DNA of 64,000 nucleotides, taken from positions 2,914,001 to 2,978,000 of the forward strand of contig NZ_VFPP01000001.1 of the NCBI RefSeq assembly GCF_006716745.1, given 5' to 3'. Positions within the stretch are counted from its first letter, which is position 1. The number at the start of each line of letters is the position of its first letter. Under the pieces are notes generated by a model. It searched no databases and had not been told where the DNA came from. It was given only the letters and a program-made list of their open reading frames with translations. Below are positions 18,387 through 26,856 of the stretch, piece by piece. Made by a program: the position numbers and the translations under genes. Origin of the DNA: Saccharothrix saharensis (GTDB lineage: Bacteria; Actinomycetota; Actinomycetes; Mycobacteriales; Pseudonocardiaceae).

Positions 18387-18832
18387 CCGGAGTGCTGTTC
18401 GAGATCACGTTCTGGCTCACCGTCCCGTTCTGGGGCCTGATGATCTTCGCGCCGAAGTCCCGACTCACGGCCAGGACCGTGTCGTCGCCGCTGATCGCGG
18501 TGCCGCCGCTGGCCGTCTACGCGGTGCTGGTCGCCGGGCACCTGCCCGAGTTGTGGGCGACGATGAGCAGTCCGAACCTGGACGCGCTCCGGGAGTTCCT
18601 GGCCACGGCCTCGGGCGCCTCGGCGATCTGGGCGCAGGTGATCGCGTGGGACCTGCTGATCGGCGCGTGGATGTACCGGGAGGGCCGCCGCCTGGGGCTG
18701 CACCCGGTGCTCATGGGCCCGCTGCTGGTGCTGACGATCGTCCTGTCCCCGTTCGGGTTCGGGCTGTTCCTGGCCGTCCGGGCGCGCTGTGACCGAGCGA
18801 ACAGGGCGACCTCGGTGGTTACCGGCCAGTAA
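18383..18832 (+). CDS. ABA4-like (DUF4281) membrane protein
   Basis: A 149-residue protein with four predicted membrane segments, starting MTGVLFEITFWLTVPFWGLM and containing the family pattern WAQVIAWDLLIGAWMYREGRR and LxPxxxGPLLVLT. The ABA4 family is named after a plant neoxanthin-synthesis factor; the bacterial role is unknown. It is translated from a GTG that overlaps the previous stop by four bases. Its own stop lies within the promoter region of fadA. Confidence 0.8.
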   Translation: MTGVLFEITFWLTVPFWGLMIFAPKSRLTARTVSSPLIAVPPLAVYAVLVAGHLPELWATMSSPNLDALREFLATASGASAIWAQVIAWDLLIGAWMYREGRRLGLHPVLMGPLLVLTIVLSPFGFGLFLAVRARCDRANRATSVVTGQ

Positions 18833-18850
18833 CAGGGGCTAGAGTTGTGT

Positions 18851-18862
18851 TACCGATCGGTA
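18851..18862. promoter_or_regulatory. Perfect palindrome upstream of fadA, likely repressor operator
   Basis: TACCGATCGGTA is a perfect 12-bp palindrome six bases after a TAGAGT (-10-like, 18840-18845). A second inverted repeat, GTTAC-N6-GTAAC, lies at 18818-18833. The arrangement suits a TetR-type repressor of beta-oxidation genes; the regulator itself is not in the window. Confidence 0.55.
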
Positions 18863-18915
18863 GGAGTCGCGCCCGACCGCTCGGGCGAATCGTCACCACA
18901 AGCGGAGGAGACGCC

Positions 18916-20136
18916 GTGGCCGCACCAGAAGCGCCGGCACGCGTTCGAAACGTGGTCTTCGTGGACGGCGTGCGCACGCCGTTCGGCAAGGCCGGCCCCA
19001 AGGGAATCTTCGCGGAGACCCGTGCCGACGACCTGGTCGTCAAGGTGATCCGCGAGCTGCTGCGCCGCCACCCCGAACTGCCGCCGGAGCGCGTCGACGA
19101 GGTGGCCATCGCCGCCACCACGCAGATCGGTGACCAGGGCCTGACCATCGGCCGCACCGCGGCGCTGCTCGCGGGCCTGCCGAAGTCGGTGCCCGGCTAC
19201 GCCGTCGACCGCATGTGCGCGGGTGCGATGACGGCCGTGACGACGTCGGCCAGCGGCATCGCGTTCGGCGCGTACGACGTGGTGATCGCGGGCGGTGTCG
19301 AGCACATGGGCCGCCACCCGATGGGCGAGGGCGTCGACCCCAACCCGCGGTTCCTGTCCGACAAGATCGTGGACCCGTCCGCGCTCGTCATGGGCTCGAC
19401 GGCGGAGAACCTGCACGACCGGTTCCCGCACATCACCAAGGAGCGCACGGACGCGTACGCGGCGGCCTCGCAGGCCAAGTACGCCGACGCGGTGAAGAAC
19501 GGCAAGATCGGCCCGGAGTTCGTGCCGGTCGCGACCCGGTCCGCCGAGAACGGCTGGGGCCTGGCCACCGCCGACGAGCCGCCGCGCCCCGGCACCACGG
19601 TCGAGGACCTGGCGAAGCTGAAGACGCCGTTCCGCCCGCACGGCCGGGTCACCGCGGGCAACGCGGCCGGCTTGAACGACGGCGCGACCGGCTGCATCCT
19701 GGCCGAGGAGGAGACCGCCCGCGAGCTCGGCCTGCCGGTCGGCATGCGGCTGGTCGGCTACTCGTTCCTGGGCGTCGAGCCCGAGGTCATGGGCATCGGC
19801 CCCGTCCCGGCGACGGAGAAGGCGCTCAAGCGCGCCGGCCTGACCATCGACGACATCGGCCTGTTCGAGATCAACGAGGCGTTCGCCGTGCAGGTGCTCG
19901 CCTTCCTCGACCACTTCGGCATCGCCGACGACGACCCGCGGGTCAACCAGTGGGGCGGCGCGATCGCCACCGGCCACCCGCTGGCGTCCTCGGGCGTGCG
20001 CCTGATGACCCAGCTGTCGCGGCAGTTCGCCGAGCGCCCCGACGTGCGCTACGGCATCACCACCATGTGCATCGGCATCGGCATGGGCGGGACCGTCATC
20101 TGGGAGAACCCGCACTGGAACGGAGAGTCGAAGTGA
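18916..20136 (+). CDS. fadA: Acetyl-CoA acyltransferase (thiolase), beta-oxidation
   Basis: A 406-residue thiolase that cleaves 3-ketoacyl-CoA with CoA to acetyl-CoA and a shortened acyl-CoA. Catalytic residues are Cys101 (RMCAGAM), His354 in GHPLASSG and Cys385 in TMCIGIGMGG. FEINEAFA is also present. The start is GTG with GGAGGAG five bases ahead; the frame is open 23 codons further, through the promoter elements, which argues against an earlier start. It overlaps fadB by four bases (GTGA). The pair corresponds to the trifunctional-type FadA/FadB complex. Confidence 0.95.
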   Translation: MAAPEAPARVRNVVFVDGVRTPFGKAGPKGIFAETRADDLVVKVIRELLRRHPELPPERVDEVAIAATTQIGDQGLTIGRTAALLAGLPKSVPGYAVDRMCAGAMTAVTTSASGIAFGAYDVVIAGGVEHMGRHPMGEGVDPNPRFLSDKIVDPSALVMGSTAENLHDRFPHITKERTDAYAAASQAKYADAVKNGKIGPEFVPVATRSAENGWGLATADEPPRPGTTVEDLAKLKTPFRPHGRVTAGNAAGLNDGATGCILAEEETARELGLPVGMRLVGYSFLGVEPEVMGIGPVPATEKALKRAGLTIDDIGLFEINEAFAVQVLAFLDHFGIADDDPRVNQWGGAIATGHPLASSGVRLMTQLSRQFAERPDVRYGITTMCIGIGMGGTVIWENPHWNGESK

Positions 20137-22244
20137 CCGCGTTGACCGCTGACGAGGCCAAGGCCCTGTTCCCCGACGAGGTCGTGACCCACGCCCGCAC
20201 CAAGCTGATCCCGGTGCCCGGCCTGGACGGCCAGGTCGCCCTGATCACCATCGACAACGGCCACGACCACACCCGGCCGTCCACGTTCGGCCCGCAGTCG
20301 CTGGTGAGCCTGAGCGCGGCGTTCGACGAGGCCGCGGCGGCGTCCCCGGTGGCGATCGCGGTCACCGGCAAGCCGTTCGTGTTCGCCGTCGGCGCGGACC
20401 TCACCGCCGTCGAGGGTGCTTCCGAGCGCTCGCAGGCCGTGACGATCGGTCAGCTCGGCCACGACGTGTTCCGCAAGTTCACCGAGTCGAAGGTGCCGAC
20501 CTTCGCGTTCGTCAACGGCGCGGTGATGGGCGGCGGCCTGGAGCTGGCGCTGTCGTGCCACTACCGGACGCTCGCGTCCAACGCGGCGGCCATCGCGCTG
20601 CCCGAGGTGTTCCTCGGCCTGTTCCCGGGCTGGGGCGGCACGCAACTGCTGCCCAACCTGATCGGCGCGAACGACGCGGTCACCGTGATCTTCGAGAACG
20701 CGTTGAACCAGAACAAGATGCTCAACCCCAAGCAGGCGCTGGACCTGGGCATCGCGGACGTGCTGTTCGACTCGGCCGACTACCTGGAGCAGTCGCTGCT
20801 GTGGCTGGCTTCCGTGGTGCGCGGCGACGTCGTGCCCGCTCGGCGCGAGATCGACCGCGGTGCGGGCTGGGACGCCGCCGTCGCGCGGGCCCGCGCGATC
20901 GTCGACGGCAAGACGAAGGGCGCGGCGCCGGGTGCGCTGAAGGCGTTGGAGCTGCTGGAGCTGGCGCGCGCCAACGACCTGGACGCCGGGTACGCGGCGG
21001 AGACCGAGGCGCTGGCGGACGTCGTGATGAGCGACGAGCTGCGGGCCGGGCTGTACTCGTTCAACCTGGTGCAGAAGCGGGCCAAGCGGCCGGCGGGCGC
21101 GCCGGACAAGTCGTTGGCGCGCAAGGTCACCAAGGTCGGCATCGTCGGCGCGGGGCTCATGGCGTCGCAGATGGCGCTGCTGTTCGCGCGGCGCCTCGAG
21201 GTGCCGGTGGTGCTCACCGACATCGACCAGGCGCGCGTGGACAAGGGCGTCGGGTACGTGCACGGCGAGATCGACAAGCTGCTGGGCAAGAAGCGGGTGT
21301 CGCCGGACAAGGCGAACCGGCTCAAGGCGCTGGTGACCGGATCGCTCGACAAGGCGGCGTTCGCGGACGCGGACTTCGTCATCGAGGCCGTGTTCGAGGA
21401 CCTGGGCGTGAAGCAGAAGGTCTTCGCCGAGGTCGAGGAGCACGTCTCGCCCGAGGCGGTGCTGGCGACCAACACGTCGTCGCTGTCGATCACCGAGATG
21501 GCGTCGGGGCTCAAGCACCCCGAGCGGGTCGTGGGCTTCCACTTCTTCAACCCGGTCGCGATCATGCCGCTGCTGGAGATCGTGCGCGCCGGGCAGACCG
21601 ACGACGCGACGCTGGCGACCGCGTTCGCGGTGGGCAAGCAGCTGAAGAAGTCGTCCGTGCTGGTGAAGGACGCGCCGGCGTTCGTGGTGAACCGGCTGCT
21701 GACCCGCTTCATGGGCGAGGTCGTGAAGTCGATCGACGAGGGCACGCCGTTCGAGGTGGCGGACAAGGCCACCGAGCCGTTGGGCCTGCCGATGTCGCCG
21801 CTGATCCTGCTGCAACTCGTCGGTCCCGCCGTGGCGCTGCACGTGGCCGAGACGATGCACGCCGCCTTCCCCGACCGCTTCGGCGTGTCGGAGAACATGA
21901 AGGCGTTCGTCGCCGCCGGGAAGACCGCCGTGTACCAGTGGGACTCGACGGGCAAGCAGACCGTCGACCCCGAGGTGCAGGCGCTGTGGTCGTTCGGCGA
22001 CCAGCCGCTGACCGGTGACGAGGTCTTCGCGCGGGCGCTGGAGGCGCTGGCCGAGGAGATCCGGATCATGCTCGACGAGGGCGTGGTGGCGGAGGCGCAG
22101 GACATCGACCTGTGCATGATCCTGGGCGCCGGCTGGCCGTTCTGGCTGGGCGGCATCACCCCCTACCTGGACCGTTCGGGCATCTCCGAGAAGGTGACGG
22201 GCAAGCGCTTCCTGGCGCCCGGCGTCGCTTCCGTACCTGCCTGA
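20133..22244 (+). CDS. fadB: Bifunctional enoyl-CoA hydratase / 3-hydroxyacyl-CoA dehydrogenase
   Basis: A 703-residue fusion: crotonase domain at about residues 1-240 (oxyanion-hole region GKPFVFAVGADLTAV and VMGGGLELALSC, then ALPEVFLGLFPGWGGTQ), a linker, an NAD-binding domain from about 330 (VGIVGAGLMASQMA) and C-terminal 3HCDH domains (VGFHFFNPV, VVNRLLTRF). It hydrates enoyl-CoA and oxidises the hydroxyacyl-CoA, feeding FadA. Length is as expected for FadB of actinomycetes. Translation is coupled to fadA. A strong hairpin 12 bases after the stop ends the operon. Confidence 0.95.
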   Translation: MTALTADEAKALFPDEVVTHARTKLIPVPGLDGQVALITIDNGHDHTRPSTFGPQSLVSLSAAFDEAAAASPVAIAVTGKPFVFAVGADLTAVEGASERSQAVTIGQLGHDVFRKFTESKVPTFAFVNGAVMGGGLELALSCHYRTLASNAAAIALPEVFLGLFPGWGGTQLLPNLIGANDAVTVIFENALNQNKMLNPKQALDLGIADVLFDSADYLEQSLLWLASVVRGDVVPARREIDRGAGWDAAVARARAIVDGKTKGAAPGALKALELLELARANDLDAGYAAETEALADVVMSDELRAGLYSFNLVQKRAKRPAGAPDKSLARKVTKVGIVGAGLMASQMALLFARRLEVPVVLTDIDQARVDKGVGYVHGEIDKLLGKKRVSPDKANRLKALVTGSLDKAAFADADFVIEAVFEDLGVKQKVFAEVEEHVSPEAVLATNTSSLSITEMASGLKHPERVVGFHFFNPVAIMPLLEIVRAGQTDDATLATAFAVGKQLKKSSVLVKDAPAFVVNRLLTRFMGEVVKSIDEGTPFEVADKATEPLGLPMSPLILLQLVGPAVALHVAETMHAAFPDRFGVSENMKAFVAAGKTAVYQWDSTGKQTVDPEVQALWSFGDQPLTGDEVFARALEALAEEIRIMLDEGVVAEAQDIDLCMILGAGWPFWLGGITPYLDRSGISEKVTGKRFLAPGVASVPA

Positions 22245-22256
22245 CCTGCCAGACCC

Positions 22257-22292
22257 CTGCGCCCCGGCTGTCGTGCGACGGTCGGGGCGCAG
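22257..22292 (+). terminator. Terminator of the fadAB operon
   Basis: A perfect 10-bp stem, CTGCGCCCCG and CGGGGCGCAG, whose partly paired inner bases extend it. It is followed by TGCTTTCC, a short T-rich run. Confidence 0.8.
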
Positions 22293-22310
22293 TGCTTTCC
22301 TGGTGGTCCG

Positions 22311-22721
22311 ATGCCCGACACCGCACCCGACCGCGCGACCCGACTCGCCGAGGCCGTCCTCCGCGACGGCGACGACTGCACGTGGTGCCGCCGCCGGTTC
22401 GCCCGTCACGTCACGCCGACCACGGACCACCTGGTGCCGAAGGTCAAGGGCGGCCCGTCGTGGCTGGAGAACGAGGTCGCCGCCTGCCGCCGCTGCAACC
22501 GCGAACGCGGCCACCTCTCCCCCGTCGACTGGCTGACCGAGTGCGAACGCCGCGGCTGGCACCCCGACCGGGCCCGGGTGACCAGGGCTCTGGAATCCCT
22601 GTCCCGGGCCATCGCGGACCGGGGAGGTCAGCGCCGTGCCCGCCCCTACCTGGCCGCCCAGCTCCGCCGCTTGACGGACACGGCCGGCGGACGTGCGGGC
22701 GGTCCCTTCAAGTCCGGCTGA
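22311..22721 (+). CDS. HNH endonuclease domain protein
   Basis: A 136-residue small protein with a zinc-knuckle HNH core. The pair CTWC comes early, then TDHLVPKVKGG supplies the first His of the HNH motif, NEVAACRRCNRERG supplies Asn and the second Cys pair. The C-terminal ~45 residues are basic and helical. Free-standing HNH proteins of this size may be phage, intron or restriction derived, or housekeeping; the context gives no clear answer. The next gene follows after 22 bases on the same strand. The ATG lacks a strong ribosome-binding site. Confidence 0.85.
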   Translation: MPDTAPDRATRLAEAVLRDGDDCTWCRRRFARHVTPTTDHLVPKVKGGPSWLENEVAACRRCNRERGHLSPVDWLTECERRGWHPDRARVTRALESLSRAIADRGGQRRARPYLAAQLRRLTDTAGGRAGGPFKSG

Positions 22722-22743
22722 CGTGGGTGGCACGATTGGGCGG

Positions 22744-24150
22744 GTGTCGAACGACGTCCAGCCCACTCTGTCCGACCTCCGCGCGACGCTGGCTGATCAA
22801 GGAGCTCCCGAAGAGGCGTTGCGGCTGGTCGACGCCGCCCGGGACGTGCCCGACGCGGTGGAGCGCCTGACCGCGGCAGGCTTCGTCCAGCCGGTGGACG
22901 AGCTCGCGATGGCGTTCCTCGACGGCTTCTCACCGCTGCTGGAGCCGGGTTGTGGACCACTGGACGCCGAGCTGTCCGCTTCCGAGTTCCTGGGCGCGAT
23001 GGCCGAGAGCACCGATCCCGCGGACTTCCCGGAGATGGTGGCCGCCATGATCTCCGACGCCGAGGCCACGGGCAGGCCGGAAGCCCTCGCACTGGCCAGG
23101 GCGTTCGCGGTGCTCGCGCCGCCGGAGGTGCGGCCGATCGCGGCCGATGCCGCCGACCGCCTCGTCGCGAGCGGGCTGCGCGACCCGAAGTGGGCCAAGA
23201 CGGTGGGCAAGCCGACCGTCGGCGCCTGCTTCGGCTACGCGGACCCGCGCGGCGCTCAAGAGGGGGTGGCGCTGACCTTCTCGTACGGACGCAAGTCGCA
23301 CGTCCTCGTCCTGTTGATCGACCACGACCTCGGCGGCCTCAAGGACTGCTTCGTCAGCGACCAGCCGAAGCAGATCCGGGCCGGGTACGTCCACGCGGCC
23401 GCGGAGCTGGGCTTCCCGTTCCGGGAGTACACGCCCGAACAGGCGCGCGGGATCGTGGCGGACGCGCTCGAACGCGAGCCGTGCCCGGTCGAGCCGGACC
23501 AGGTGGAGGACGTGACGACGACCCTGGCGCTGCTCGAACAGCGGCTGGAACTGCTCCCGGAGGCCGCGCCGACCGCCCTCGACACCAGCGTGCACCGGCT
23601 GAAGGTCACCCTGCGCGGGTCCAAGCCGCCGATCTGGCGCCGGGTGGAAGTGCTGTCGTCCACGCCGCTGGTGCGCCTGCACCAGGTCATCCAGGACTTG
23701 TTCGCCTGGGAGGACTACCACCTCTGGGTCTTCGACACGCCGGAGGGCAAGTACGGGATGCCAGACCCGGAACTCGGCCACGGCGACGCCGCCACCGTGA
23801 CCCTGGCCGACGTGGCGCGCGACCCCAAGGACCGCGTCGGCTACCTGTACGACTTCGGCGACGCCTGGGACCACGACATCCTGGTGGAGGGCGTCGTCCG
23901 AGCCGAACCGGGGGTCTCCTACCCCCGCTGCCTCACCGGCCGCCGTGCCGCACCGCCGGAGGACAGCGGCGGCATCTGGGGCTACGCGCTCCTCTGCGAC
24001 GTGCTGGCCGACCCCGAGCACCCGGAGCACGCCGAACGGCTGGAGTGGCTCGAACTAAACTCCGCCGCCGACTTCGACCCGGCCGCCTTCGACACCGACG
24101 AGGTGAACGACTACCTCTCGCGCCAGGCGAAGGTGCCCGTCAAGCCGTGA
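22744..24150 (+). CDS. Plasmid pRiA4b ORF-3 family protein
   Basis: A 468-residue protein. The C-terminal ~170 residues carry the pRiA4b ORF-3 domain (HRLKVTLRGSKPPIWRRVEV, then DYHLWVFD, YLYDFGDAWDHDI and YPRCLTGRRAAPPEDSGG). This domain is found in plasmid and IS-linked proteins and its function is not known. The first ~290 residues are helical and unrecognised, with an acidic composition and a middle block (TFSYGRKSHVLVLLIDHDLGG) shared by the longer members of the family. GTG start (MSNDVQ). The two-gene set with HNH suggests a former mobile context, but no transposase or repeats are visible. Confidence 0.8.
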   Translation: MSNDVQPTLSDLRATLADQGAPEEALRLVDAARDVPDAVERLTAAGFVQPVDELAMAFLDGFSPLLEPGCGPLDAELSASEFLGAMAESTDPADFPEMVAAMISDAEATGRPEALALARAFAVLAPPEVRPIAADAADRLVASGLRDPKWAKTVGKPTVGACFGYADPRGAQEGVALTFSYGRKSHVLVLLIDHDLGGLKDCFVSDQPKQIRAGYVHAAAELGFPFREYTPEQARGIVADALEREPCPVEPDQVEDVTTTLALLEQRLELLPEAAPTALDTSVHRLKVTLRGSKPPIWRRVEVLSSTPLVRLHQVIQDLFAWEDYHLWVFDTPEGKYGMPDPELGHGDAATVTLADVARDPKDRVGYLYDFGDAWDHDILVEGVVRAEPGVSYPRCLTGRRAAPPEDSGGIWGYALLCDVLADPEHPEHAERLEWLELNSAADFDPAAFDTDEVNDYLSRQAKVPVKP

Positions 24151-24472
24151 CGGACGCTCCGTCGTGCCGATCCGGCGGGTAACGCGCGCTCGCCGGTCAC
24201 ACGACCGGGCACGGATGGAGCATCGAGTCGAAGGCTGCGGGGTGGACGAGCAGTCGAGCGGGTGGCACGAGATCACGCAGCCGCGGTCACGCACGAGCGC
24301 GCCCGTCGTCACCCGTTCTCCCGAGCCCACCGCCTGCGCTGAAGGGTGAATCCCGGGACGAGGCCACTGGTCCACCTGAGCCGACGCTCACCAAGGATGT
24401 CGATTGCCTGCGAGCGGCTCCTGCCATCGGATACGGTGCGAACTCAGTTGATTACCGACCGCAGGGGGAGAC
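24151..24472. other. Intergenic region without a supported gene
   Basis: 322 bases. A small hairpin GACGGA-CGC-TCCGTC spans the last stop (24149-24163) and may be a weak terminator. A 61-codon open frame here has no ribosome-binding site or coding character. TACGGT near 24432 could be a -10 for the operon that follows, with no convincing -35. Nothing else is seen. Confidence 0.5.
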
Positions 24473-25153
24473 GTGGGCGGCGAATTCAGATTCGGCTTCG
24501 AAGAGGGCGGCGAGGAGGATCAACGCGCTCGACCCTCACCCGAGCCGGAACCACAGCAAGACGTCCTGATCGGACGCGATCCGGACGGTGTGGTCACCGT
24601 GGCGGTGAACGACCTGGCGGAGGTTCAGTCGGTCACCATCGCCGGGCAGTGGCGCCAGTCGGTCGACCCGCGCGCCCTCGGCTCGGCGGTGACCCAGGCG
24701 GCGAACGCGGCCAGCGTGCAAGCCCTGGCCAAGCAGGTCGAGCGACCGGCGGAACCCACGCCCGCACAGCCGCCACCGACTCCTTCGCTCGAACGGATCA
24801 CGCCCGAGCAGGCGTTGCGGTTGATGGACGCCGTCAGCGCCGACCTGGCCCGGTTCACACAGCGGATGACCGAGGTCGTGGACCGTCCGCTGACGCTGGA
24901 GAGCAGGGGCGGGCACGTCCGCGGCACGATCCACCGTGGACAAGTCCTCAACCTGGAAGTCGATTCCGCCTGGACGCATTCGGCTCGTGTGACGGAGATG
25001 CAGCAGGAGTTCCTGGAAGTGCTGCGGAACCTGCGCGCCCGGAGCGTTCCCGCCGATCTTGCGCAGGGACCGGAGAGCGCCGCCATCACCGAGCTCACCG
25101 CCCTGGTGAGTGATCCGAACACACTGCTGCGCCGAGTGGGGTTGCTGCCATGA
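24473..25153 (+). CDS. YbaB/EbfC-like protein (module B)
   Basis: A 226-residue protein. Residues ~28-90 (DVLIGRDPDGVVTVAVNDLAE, then QWRQSVDPRALGSAVTQAANAA) have the YbaB strand-helix pattern. A Pro-rich linker follows, and the C-terminal ~110 residues form a second alpha/beta block beginning TPEQALRLMDAVSADLARFTQ. The start is GTG just after AGGGGGAGAC. It heads a four-gene operon in which every junction is a four-base overlap. The next two genes encode ESX-like and WXG-like proteins, the same set as module A. A nucleoid-type DNA-binding role is family knowledge; in secretion loci such proteins may instead be chaperones, which remains inference. Confidence 0.75.
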   Translation: MGGEFRFGFEEGGEEDQRARPSPEPEPQQDVLIGRDPDGVVTVAVNDLAEVQSVTIAGQWRQSVDPRALGSAVTQAANAASVQALAKQVERPAEPTPAQPPPTPSLERITPEQALRLMDAVSADLARFTQRMTEVVDRPLTLESRGGHVRGTIHRGQVLNLEVDSAWTHSARVTEMQQEFLEVLRNLRARSVPADLAQGPESAAITELTALVSDPNTLLRRVGLLP

Positions 25154-25476
25154 CCGATGTTCGCGTAGCCCTCGAAGCGATGCGGTCCGACGCCACCGCG
25201 TGGGCGACCGCCGCCGACAACCTCGACGGCCCATGCGCCACGATCGGCGACCTGGTCCTGACCGGCGCCGACGTGTCGCTGTGGGCGGTCGACCGCGGCT
25301 TGGACCGCACGTACAACGATGCCCGCCTTGCCCTCGAAGACATGCTCACCCAGGCGACCCAGGCGTTCCGCAGCCTCAGCGAGGCCCTCCACGCGGCGGC
25401 GAACACCTACGAAGCCGAAGAGGAAGCGAACGTGCACGCCATGAACAGCATCCACCCCGAGGGCGGCGGCCGATGA
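25150..25476 (+). CDS. ESX/EspC-like small helical protein (module B)
   Basis: A 108-residue, nearly all-helical protein with the helix-turn-helix shape of small type VII secretion-associated proteins. The end, ALHAAANTYEAEEEANVHAMN, resembles EspC-like secretion tails, including a Y-x3-E-like segment (YEAEE). It is coupled through ATGA overlaps to both the YbaB-like gene before and the WXG-like gene after it. It is likely to form a complex with the following product. Family assignment rests on size, pattern and context, not on a W-x-G motif. Confidence 0.7.
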   Translation: MTDVRVALEAMRSDATAWATAADNLDGPCATIGDLVLTGADVSLWAVDRGLDRTYNDARLALEDMLTQATQAFRSLSEALHAAANTYEAEEEANVHAMNSIHPEGGGR

Positions 25477-26237
25477 ACCCGCTCGTGCTGGAGGCGAACA
25501 AGAAGTCGCAGGAGATCGAGGAGAACGCCAAGAAGTTCTTCGAGCAGGTCAACAGCGTGTTGAGCTGGGTCCCCTCGCCGCTGGAGTACCTCGTCGACCC
25601 CATCATCCGCGGCATGCAGCTGCTCAACGAGAAGCTGCGGGAGTTGTGGGACCGGATCAAGCTGCTGTGGGAGCAGCCCGGAGACTCGGACCGCCTCAAG
25701 CAGGTCGGCGAGCAGTGGGTGTCGCAGGTCGGCAACGCGCTCGGCGACATCGCGGAAACGATCGGGCTGGACAAGCTCCGCACCACGATCGAGTGGGAAG
25801 GCCGCGCCGCCCGCGCCTACCAGGCGACGGTGCCGCCACAGGCGGCCGGGCTGAACTCGGTCAAGGACGTCGCCGGGCAGCTGCGCTCGTCCCTGAACAG
25901 CCTGGCCAACTCGATCGACATGTTCTGGATGGCGATGGGTTTCGCGCTGGCTGGCTTGATCGTCACCATCGTCAGCGCGGTGGTCGCCGCGTGCACGCTC
26001 GTGGGCATCCCCGCGGCGATCACGTTCATCGTCGGCGGGGTGGCCGCGACCATCGGCGTCATCGCCGCGACGGTCATGGCGTTGGAGTCGCACGTCAACA
26101 CGATCGAGACCGAGCAGTCCGCGCTCCGGCAGAAGATCCACGACCTCGGCTCGACGTGGGCCATGCCGAACACCGCGGACATGGCGGACGCGAGCGTCAC
26201 CGACGGCGACGGCTCGGACTGGCGACCCGGCTCGTGA
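25473..26237 (+). CDS. WXG100-like protein with two hydrophobic segments (module B)
   Basis: A 254-residue protein. The N-terminal ~150 residues are helical and the central part, TIEWEGRAARAYQATVPPQ, has a W-x-G turn. Two long hydrophobic segments follow at about residues 155-175 and 180-205 (FALAGLIVTIVSAVVAACTLVG and ITFIVGGVAATIGVIAATVMAL). The acidic tail includes DGDGSD. The layout, WXG-like front plus membrane-inserting middle and short polar end, matches the protein at 7878 in module A. Secretion or membrane insertion is inferred. Confidence 0.7.
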   Translation: MNPLVLEANKKSQEIEENAKKFFEQVNSVLSWVPSPLEYLVDPIIRGMQLLNEKLRELWDRIKLLWEQPGDSDRLKQVGEQWVSQVGNALGDIAETIGLDKLRTTIEWEGRAARAYQATVPPQAAGLNSVKDVAGQLRSSLNSLANSIDMFWMAMGFALAGLIVTIVSAVVAACTLVGIPAAITFIVGGVAATIGVIAATVMALESHVNTIETEQSALRQKIHDLGSTWAMPNTADMADASVTDGDGSDWRPGS

Positions 26238-26737
26238 CGCATCCGGGGCCGCCGCCGCGGTACGTTTGGATACCCCCTGCCCAGGCCCGGAGGATCCGAG
26301 GTCTGTGCGGCGTGCTCGGCGCGGCGGGCCTCGTCGCCTGCCTGGCGCTCGGGTGGGCGATCGTGGGGTTCGGTCGGGCGTTGCCGACGGCCTACCACCC
26401 GATCAACGCCTTGGTCTGGATCGCGGGGTGCGGTTCGGTGTTCGCGGCGCTCCTGTCCTCCGTGAGCCTGCTCGCGGCGCGGTCCTACGTCCGGGCCGAG
26501 CACCTCGACGTGAACGGGGCGAGAGCGGCGAGGCGCGCGCTGGCCGGCGGTTGGACGGGCGCGGTGGTCGTCGCCGTCATCGCTTGGTTCCTGCTGGTCA
26601 TGACCGTGACGAGCGGTAATCGACAGGTCGGCTTCACCGGTGGTGTGTGGGCTTATTTGTTCCTCTTGGCCGCGCCTTCGGCGGCGGCGGGTGTTCTCCT
26701 CTTCCTCGGACGTGCCCTTTTCCCAGCACCCCGCTGA
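26234..26737 (+). CDS. Four-helix membrane protein, PPRYxWxP family
   Basis: A 167-residue integral membrane protein, last gene of module B and coupled by a GTGA overlap. After a cytoplasmic-looking start (PPPRYVWIPPAQARRIRG) come four hydrophobic segments: GVLGAAGLVACLALGWAIV, INALVWIAGCGSVFAALL, VVVAVIAWFLLVMTV and YLFLLAAPSAAAGVLLFLG. Between the second and third is RSYVRAEHLDVNGARAARR. The same pattern, including the N-terminal motif and the AEHLD/VEHLD element, occurs in the protein at 45768. I know no name for this family. It may anchor or protect against the module's WXG-like product. Confidence 0.7.
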   Translation: MTHPGPPPRYVWIPPAQARRIRGLCGVLGAAGLVACLALGWAIVGFGRALPTAYHPINALVWIAGCGSVFAALLSSVSLLAARSYVRAEHLDVNGARAARRALAGGWTGAVVVAVIAWFLLVMTVTSGNRQVGFTGGVWAYLFLLAAPSAAAGVLLFLGRALFPAPR

Positions 26738-26856
26738 TACCAGGATCGGCTCGCGATACCGGCAACTCACGGAAGGTCTGATCAACCGGATAACGGTGAA
26801 ACACCATCCAGCGATGACACGTGCATCGTCGAACGCCCACGTCGGGAGCCGCCTGA

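Noticed and set aside
22311-24150. An insertion sequence carrying the HNH and pRiA4b ORF-3 genes
   Set aside because: No transposase, terminal inverted repeats or target duplication could be seen.
24164-24349. A 61-codon plus-strand frame in the intergenic region
   Set aside because: No ribosome-binding site, odd amino-acid make-up and no recognisable pattern.
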